Assembly: GCA_019419405.1 (NCBI GenBank)
Contig: DYAA01000114.1
Coordinates: 1 to 11,078 of the forward strand
Source: Collinsella sp.
GTDB lineage: Bacteria > Actinomycetota > Coriobacteriia > Coriobacteriales > Coriobacteriaceae
Reading direction: 5' to 3'
Length of the DNA: 11,078 bases
A model generated the notes under the pieces. It was not told the DNA's origin and made no database searches. It worked only from the letters and a program-made list of their open reading frames with translations. Position numbers and translations under genes: made by a program. Shown in pieces: positions 7,613-11,078 of this stretch; within the stretch, counting starts at the first letter, position 1, and each line of letters starts with the position of its first letter.

Positions 7613-8507
7613 AAGAGAAAACACTGCGTCGCATGTTTTGGCTCGATTTCGCGGATTCATTCAGGCGGCGGCGACGCTCGTCACCAACATTCACCTGCCA
7701 AACTTTGCCAAAGGCGGCATCTATCAGGGCGCGGGAAAAACAGTCTGCGTACCTGGACTTAATTGCTATTCGTGCCCTGCGGCATCGGGTGCGTGCCCCA
7801 TCGGGTCGTTCCAGGCGGTGGTAGGTTCATCCAAGTTCAACTTTTCTTACTACGTCACCGGTGCGCTCATTTTGCTCGGCGTGCTGCTGGGACGCTTTGT
7901 ATGCGGCTTTCTGTGCCCGTTTGGCTGGCTGCAGGAGCTGCTGCACAAGATCCCCGGCAAAAAGCTTTCGACAAAAAGGCTCAAGGCGCTTACGTATATC
8001 AAATACGTTGTGCTGCTGTTTGCTGTGGTATTGCTGCCTGTGCTGGTGGTCAACGACCTGGGGATGGGGGATCCATTCTTTTGCAAGTACGTCTGTCCGC
8101 AGGGCGTGCTCGAGGGTGCCATTCCGCTGGCCATTGCCAACGCCGGCATTCGATCTGCGCTGGGGCAGCTCTTTACTTGGAAACTTGCCGTTCTCATTGC
8201 CGTGGTAGTGCTGAGCGTTTTGTTCTACCGCCCCTTCTGCAAATGGATTTGCCCGCTCGGCGCATTCTATGCGCTCATGAATAGGGTGTCCCTACTGGGG
8301 ATTCGGGTTGACGCGTGCAAATGCGTCTCGTGCGGCAAGTGCTCAAAGGTTTGTCAGATGGGCGTTGATGTGGTCCGCGCGCCCAATCATGCCGAATGCA
8401 TCCGGTGTGGAAAGTGCATTGGGGCCTGCCCTGTCGATGCCATCAGCTATCGCTATGGCCTGGATGTGTCGGCGGAAAAGCTTCCCTTGACCGCCGATAA
8501 AAAGTAA
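7605..8507 (+). CDS. NapH/YccM-like membrane 4Fe-4S protein
   Basis: A 300-residue membrane iron-sulfur protein. The TTG at 7605 is chosen as start: it overlaps the preceding gene by 8 bases, has GGAG 10 bases upstream, and gives MDKRENTASHVLARFRGFIQ; the frame is open further upstream, but that part is a shadow of the preceding gene. Probable helices are at about 13-31, 83-99, 132-150 and 192-208. Cys motifs in order: Cys48/54/57/64 (CVPGLNCYSCPAASGACPIG), CGFLCPFG (100-107), CKYVCPQG (160-167), CKWICPLG (212-219), then two ferredoxin-like sets, Cys240/243/246/250 and Cys265/268/271/275 followed by Pro. The Cx3CP motifs are the hallmark of NapH/YccM-type electron-transfer proteins. With an inside N-terminus, the first Cys group and CKYVCP face outside while the other Cx3CP motifs and the ferredoxin clusters face the cytoplasm, giving a possible route for electrons across the membrane (inference). 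It is flanked by thiol-redox genes, not by nitrate reductase genes. Confidence 0.9.
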   Translation: MDKRENTASHVLARFRGFIQAAATLVTNIHLPNFAKGGIYQGAGKTVCVPGLNCYSCPAASGACPIGSFQAVVGSSKFNFSYYVTGALILLGVLLGRFVCGFLCPFGWLQELLHKIPGKKLSTKRLKALTYIKYVVLLFAVVLLPVLVVNDLGMGDPFFCKYVCPQGVLEGAIPLAIANAGIRSALGQLFTWKLAVLIAVVVLSVLFYRPFCKWICPLGAFYALMNRVSLLGIRVDACKCVSCGKCSKVCQMGVDVVRAPNHAECIRCGKCIGACPVDAISYRYGLDVSAEKLPLTADKK

Positions 8508-8536
8508 ACAAGCTTCGACAAAACGGAGGAATGACC

Positions 8537-9508
8537 ATGAAGCTTTCTAAGATTGCGGCCCTGTTTATGGTGCCAGTATTGGCCTTGTGCCTTGTGGCGT
8601 GTTCGGCGCCCAGTGGCAATGCGAGCGAATCTGCGAGCTCCGATCCTAAGATCGCAGAACTCACTGCGCAGAAGCCGACCAATGCCGACGAGGCCGCCGA
8701 GCTGTATGCAAAACTCATGCAGAAGGAGAACGATATCTTTTCGAGTGATAACGCGCTGTGGGAAAAGGTATTCAACGCGGCAAATAAAGACTCGGCAATG
8801 ATTGAGGACGGCAGCAATTACGGCGATTTCCTGCTCAAGACCATCGACGGCGCCAAGGATAAGTTTACGGCGGATGAGCTTACGACGCTCAAGGCCGGTG
8901 CACAGCAGATCAAGGAGATCGAGGACAAGCTCGAGAGCTTGGAGAAGGAGTTCCCCGGCTGTGGAAACACGCCGAGCGCAGGCGAGAGCGTCGACGCTTC
9001 GACCGCTGGCATGACGGCTGGTGCCAATGCTTCGAGCGAGACGACGAAGTTCCCCAGCTTTACGGGCAAGGACCTGGATGGCAACGACGTGAACAGCGAC
9101 GAGCTGTTCTCTAAGAACAAGGTCACCGTCATGAACTTCTGGTTCACCACTTGCAAGCCGTGCGTGGGCGAGCTGGGCGATCTTGAGAAACTGAATCAGG
9201 AGCTTGCCAAGAAGGGCGGCCAGGTCGTGGGCGTCAATTCCTTTACGCTCGATGGTAACAAGGGTGAGATTGCAGATGCTAAGGATGTGCTGAGCAAGAA
9301 GGGCGTGACATATAAGAACATCTGGTTCAAGTCGGATAGCGAGGCCGGTAAGTTTACGTCAAATTTGTTCTCGTTCCCGACAACGTATGTCATCGATCAG
9401 AATGGCAACATCGTAGGGGATCCAATCGTGGGAGCCATCAGCTCCGCCGAGCAGCGCGCAGCACTCAACAAACTTATCGACCAGGCGATTGCGAATAGCG
9501 AGCAGTAG
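8537..9508 (+). CDS. TlpA-like thioredoxin-fold lipoprotein
   Basis: A 323-residue surface lipoprotein with a redox domain. The ATG at 8537 is preferred over that at 8531 because GGAGG (8525-8529) is 7 bases upstream of it and only 1 base from the other. The signal peptide MKLSKIAALFMVPVLALCLV ends in lipobox LVAC, with the lipidated Cys22. Residues about 35-140 form a charged, helical segment (KDKFTADELTTLKAGAQQIK), probably a spacer or coiled coil. The thioredoxin/AhpC-TSA fold spans about 172-320: FPSFTGKDLDG, WFTTCKPCVGEL with active pair Cys206/Cys209, and cis-Pro281 in FPTTYVIDQNG. Proteins of this type reduce or isomerise extracytoplasmic disulfides or help cytochrome c maturation. No cytochrome maturation genes or CcdA are in the window, so its electron donor may be the two upstream membrane proteins (inference). 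The 29-base gap to the previous gene and the shared strand indicate an operon. Confidence 0.93.
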   Translation: MKLSKIAALFMVPVLALCLVACSAPSGNASESASSDPKIAELTAQKPTNADEAAELYAKLMQKENDIFSSDNALWEKVFNAANKDSAMIEDGSNYGDFLLKTIDGAKDKFTADELTTLKAGAQQIKEIEDKLESLEKEFPGCGNTPSAGESVDASTAGMTAGANASSETTKFPSFTGKDLDGNDVNSDELFSKNKVTVMNFWFTTCKPCVGELGDLEKLNQELAKKGGQVVGVNSFTLDGNKGEIADAKDVLSKKGVTYKNIWFKSDSEAGKFTSNLFSFPTTYVIDQNGNIVGDPIVGAISSAEQRAALNKLIDQAIANSEQ

Positions 9509-9513
9509 GTTCG

Positions 9514-9546
9514 AATGTGGCAAAGGGACAGTCCCTTTGCCACATT
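9514..9546. repeat. Perfect 33-base palindrome, probable dispersed intergenic element
   Basis: AATGTGGCAAAGGGAC (9514-9529) and its exact reverse complement (9531-9546) flank a single A at 9530. The symmetry is perfect over 16 bases on each side. No T-tract follows, so it is not a standard intrinsic terminator, and a proper terminator lies 15 bases further on. From memory, closely similar GTGGCAAAGGGAC palindromes recur between genes in Collinsella genomes, which would make this a REP-like dispersed repeat; only one copy is in this window, so the repeat status is inference. Confidence 0.6.
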
Positions 9547-9560
9547 GTCAATGCCATGTG

Positions 9561-9601
9561 CGGGATGGTGCGCCACGCGACGTGCCGTCCCGTTCGTTTT
9601 T
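9561..9601 (+). terminator. Intrinsic terminator of the CxxC/Fe-S/TlpA operon
   Basis: CGGGATGGTGCG (9561-9572) pairs with CGTGCCGTCCCG (9581-9592) in a 12-bp stem with three G-U pairs, around the 8-base loop CCACGCGA. The T-rich tail TTCGTTTTT (9593-9601) follows immediately. It lies 52 bases after the lipoprotein stop codon, in the right orientation to end that operon. Confidence 0.72.
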
Positions 9602-9659
9602 GTGCGGTCCCCAACATTCCTCACTGGCACCGGCAAAACAGTTTCCATTGATACGGCTC

Positions 9660-9818
9660 CTAGAGACTCAGAAGGGCACACATAACGACCTTGATGGTGC
9701 GCTGACGGTTCCCTGTCTCACGGAAGATGACCAAAGCGTTGGCCTCAAAGCGCTCGTCGGCAATCTCAAAGCCCTCGGTGATGATCTTGCGGTACAGGTC
9801 ATTCTTGCGACAGTTGAC
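9660..9818 (-). pseudogene. Possible remnant of a gene 3' end, unidentified
   Basis: On the minus strand this stretch reads as 52 codons ending in TAG (9662-9660), with strong host-like codon use: AAG, CTG, CGC, ATC, GAG and GAC predominate. The translation includes KNDLYRKIITEGFEIADERF followed by EANALVIFRETGNRQRTIKV, which looks like real soluble protein with charged helices, not like a random frame. There is no ATG, GTG or TTG in a useful position: an in-frame TAG at about 9833-9831 closes the frame upstream. A GGGAG followed by GCAAAA lies just ahead of a GTC codon at 9818, so a start codon lost by one base change is possible. I do not recognise the family. It could instead be a decayed duplicate of a gene elsewhere in the genome. 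Confidence 0.35.
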
Positions 9819-9873
9819 TTTTGCTGCTCCCTATTATTCCTGATAGATTAGACCATGGGAGAAGGAGTCGCAG

Positions 9874-10539
9874 ATGACCATGGTGCAAAACGTTGTAGAG
9901 AAGCTCCCTTTTTGGGCGCATCTGTCTTCTGACGAGAGGACGCTCGTTTTGGAGCAAGCCGCCTTGCGCACCTTCGATGCCGGCCAGCTTATCGGCGGCA
10001 GCGATAGCTCCTGTACCGGCATGTTCCTTATCGTTCAGGGTGGTGTCCGCGTCAGCCTCCTTTCCGAGGAAGGCAAGGAGGTCACGCTCTTTAGGATTGG
10101 GTGCGGCGAGTGCTGCGTTACAACAGCTTCGTGCGTAATTCGGCAAATCTCCTTTGGCACGTTGGTTGCCGCAACAGAGAAATCCGAGCTCCTTATTGTG
10201 CCTATCGGTGTTTGCGAGCATCTTGCCAGCAACAATATTTTCATCAAAGTCTTTATGCTCGAAGTGGAGGCGCGGCGCTACTCTCAGGTGGTTCGTGTGC
10301 TCCAACAGATGCTTTTCCGACGTCTCGACTAGCGTGTTGCCGACAATTTGGTTGAGCGATGCCAGGCAACGGGGTCAATGGAGCTCCGGGTCACTCAAGA
10401 CGAGCTGGCGCGTGACATCAACTCTGCCCGCGAGGCGGTGACGCGCGTGCTGCGTCGTCTTGCCAATGAAGGTCTTGTCGAGGTGAAGCGCGGGCGAATC
10501 CTTGTTCTGGATGTCGACGGTTTGACACGCCTGCCGTAG
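9874..10539 (+). pseudogene. Crp/Fnr-family regulator interrupted by an in-frame TAG
   Basis: The frame reads as a full-length Crp/Fnr regulator of about 221 residues, except that codon 153 (10330-10332) is TAG. The start at 9874 has GAAGGAG six bases upstream. Residues about 30-115 are the cyclic-nucleotide-binding-like beta roll (TFDAGQLIGGSDSSCTGMFL, IVQGGVRVSLLSEEGKEVTL), with a Cys-rich segment GCGECCVTTASC (Cys77, 80, 81, 87). Residues about 120-152 are the dimerisation helix ending MLFRRLD. After the TAG the same frame continues RVADNLVERCQATG, then the winged helix TQDELARDINSAREAVTRVL and RRLANEGLVEVKRG, up to the stop at 10537. Relatives commonly have LDERVA or LDxRVA here, so GAG to TAG is the simplest change. 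The truncated product would keep sensing and dimerisation but lose DNA binding. A sequencing error, rare readthrough, or separate translation of the C-terminal piece from ATG 10378 cannot be excluded; that ATG has no good ribosome site. Confidence 0.88.
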
Positions 10540-10691
10540 CGATGGCTTTGCCATGGTGCCTATCCACCCAGTGCCTGGCACTCGCTCTTAAGAAAAAATT
10601 GTCCCATACGGTGACTTGGTCACGGAACCGGTCTGCGCCTTCCGGGCATACTGACATCAAACGATAGGGCAAGCGAGCAAAGGAGCTCATC
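10540..10691 (+). promoter_or_regulatory. Leader of the rhodanese gene with two short inverted repeats
   Basis: This 152-base leader contains AGTGCC-T-GGCACT at 10570-10582 and GTGAC-TTG-GTCAC at 10611-10623, both perfect 13-base inverted repeats. A run of six A's lies between them at 10592-10597. TGAC/GTCA half-sites recall Crp/Fnr operators, but the 3-base spacer is shorter than the usual 4-6. A weak -10-like CATACT is at 10647-10652, without a good -35. The ribosome site AGGAG is at 10681-10685. The role as an operator for the neighbouring Crp/Fnr regulator is inferred from position. Confidence 0.4.
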
Positions 10692-11012
10692 ATGGGATTG
10701 TTCAATCTATTTGCTGGGGTGGATATCAACAAAGGTGTTGAAGAGTGCCGTGCGACCGAAGATGCGGTGTTGATCGATGTGCGTGGCGCCGATGAGTATC
10801 GGCAGGGACATATCCCCGGTGCCATCAACATTCCCCTCGATGGCGTCAATCGCGTGCTTGTCGAGTATCCAAAGAAGGATACGCCTCTGTTCGTGCATTG
10901 CCTGAGTGGCGCTCGTAGCGGTCGCGCTGCGAGCTTTCTTCAGCGTGCGGGCTACGTCAACGTGAAGAACATCGGCGGAATCAATAGCTACAGCGGAAAG
11001 GTGGCGCGCTAA
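10692..11012 (+). CDS. Single-domain rhodanese-like sulfurtransferase
   Basis: A 106-residue cytoplasmic protein made of one rhodanese domain. It shows the CH2A-type motif LIDVRGADEYRQGHIPGAIN (28-46) and the active-site loop HCLSGARSGRAA, with persulfide-forming Cys70 in a six-residue C-L-S-G-A-R loop typical of GlpE/PspE-size sulfurtransferases. Such enzymes carry sulfane sulfur between thiosulfate or polysulfide and thiol acceptors. The length is normal for a single-domain member and there is no signal peptide. AGGAG lies six bases upstream of the ATG. The next gene, on the same strand two bases after the stop, encodes a CoA-disulfide-reductase-like enzyme, so the two form an operon for persulfide or disulfide metabolism. 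The upstream Crp/Fnr-type gene is the obvious regulator, but it carries a nonsense codon. Confidence 0.93.
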   Translation: MGLFNLFAGVDINKGVEECRATEDAVLIDVRGADEYRQGHIPGAINIPLDGVNRVLVEYPKKDTPLFVHCLSGARSGRAASFLQRAGYVNVKNIGGINSYSGKVAR

Positions 11013-11014
11013 CT

Positions 11015-11078
11015 ATGAAGGTGGTTATCGTGGGGGGCGTTGCTGGCGGTGCATCGGCGGCAGCGCGCTTGCGCAGGC
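11015..11078 (+). CDS. FAD-dependent pyridine nucleotide-disulfide oxidoreductase, N-terminus only
   Basis: Only the first 21 codons are in the window: MKVVIVGGVAGGASAAARLR and one more residue. This is the beta-alpha-beta dinucleotide-binding fold (GGVAGG) that opens CoA-disulfide reductases and NADH oxidases/polysulfide reductases, whose N-termini almost always read VxVGGVAGGxSAAxRxRR. The start ATG follows the rhodanese stop by two bases, implying translational coupling. In this family the C-terminus often carries an additional rhodanese domain; that cannot be checked here. The exact substrate (CoA disulfide, CoA persulfide or oxygen) is not decidable from this fragment. Confidence 0.8.
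   Translation, partial: MKVVIVGGVAGGASAAARLRR

Larger units (their letters stand above)
9509..9873. other. Gene-poor stretch with palindrome, terminator and a possible gene remnant
   Basis: This 365-base interval contains, in order, a perfect 33-base palindrome (9514-9546), an intrinsic terminator (9561-9601), a minus-strand codon-biased fragment (9660-9818) and the leader of the Crp/Fnr gene with GAAGGAG at 9861-9867. A TTGACT (9814-9819) and a TATTAT (9832-9837) lie upstream of that gene, but their 12-base spacing is wrong for a standard promoter. No complete gene is supported. Confidence 0.6.

Noticed and set aside
9397..9681. A 94-codon minus-strand frame across the lipoprotein 3' end and palindrome
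   Set aside because: It runs through the palindrome, the terminator and the tail of a certain gene, with no ribosome site or motif.
9799..10305. A 168-codon minus-strand frame opposite the Crp/Fnr gene
   Set aside because: The plus-strand frame has clear family motifs; the minus frame has none and overlaps it almost fully.
10348..10539. Separate small DNA-binding protein made from the part after the TAG
   Set aside because: It is in the same frame as, and continuous with, the Crp/Fnr gene, and no ribosome site precedes the GTT/TTG/ATG codons there; a nonsense-split gene is the simpler reading.
1..11078. tRNA, rRNA, CRISPR array, insertion sequence, prophage or attachment site
   Set aside because: Looked for on both strands; no cloverleaf-like segments, regularly spaced repeats, transposase or integrase motifs were found.

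Overview
The window looks like chromosomal DNA of a Coriobacteriia gut actinobacterium, most likely Collinsella or a close relative. It is GC-rich, its codons favour G/C third positions, and it has AGGAG-type ribosome sites and a Coriobacteria-style stand-alone LuxR-family regulator. The genus is an inference from style and memory, not from a search.

Left half (1-5552), all on the minus strand. A LuxR-type regulator (4299-5303) is followed 155 bases downstream by a very long exported protein (start 4143) that runs off the left edge. At least 1381 residues are visible: a twin-arginine-like signal peptide, a carboxypeptidase-regulatory-like beta domain, a large unrecognised middle, a late Ig-like domain and a Gly/Ser linker. 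The numerous shorter plus-strand frames here are shadows of this gene. The two genes are separated by a cluster of nested palindromes. A strong hairpin (5514-5547) divides this unit from the next.

Middle (5553-9508). A two-component system on the minus strand (OmpR-type regulator, then a histidine kinase sharing an ATGA overlap) is divergent from a three-gene plus-strand operon. The operon encodes a 48-residue CD1871A-type single-pass CxxC protein (TTG start), a NapH/YccM-like membrane 4Fe-4S protein (TTG start, 8-base overlap) and a TlpA/thioredoxin-fold lipoprotein with a CKPC active site. Read together they look like an electron path across the membrane: cytoplasmic ferredoxin clusters, membrane-crossing Cys motifs, a surface CxxC peptide and then a surface thioredoxin. 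The divergent two-component system is the natural candidate regulator.

Right end (9509-11078). A 365-base gene-poor stretch holds a perfect 33-base palindrome, a good intrinsic terminator and a minus-strand stretch that reads like the tail of a decayed gene. Next comes a Crp/Fnr-family regulator interrupted by an in-frame TAG exactly between its dimerisation helix and its DNA-binding domain. Then come a single-domain rhodanese and the first codons of an FAD-dependent CoA-disulfide-reductase-like enzyme. This second module suggests sulfur/persulfide handling, and its regulator appears to have been broken recently.

No tRNA, rRNA, CRISPR array, transposase or phage gene was seen.
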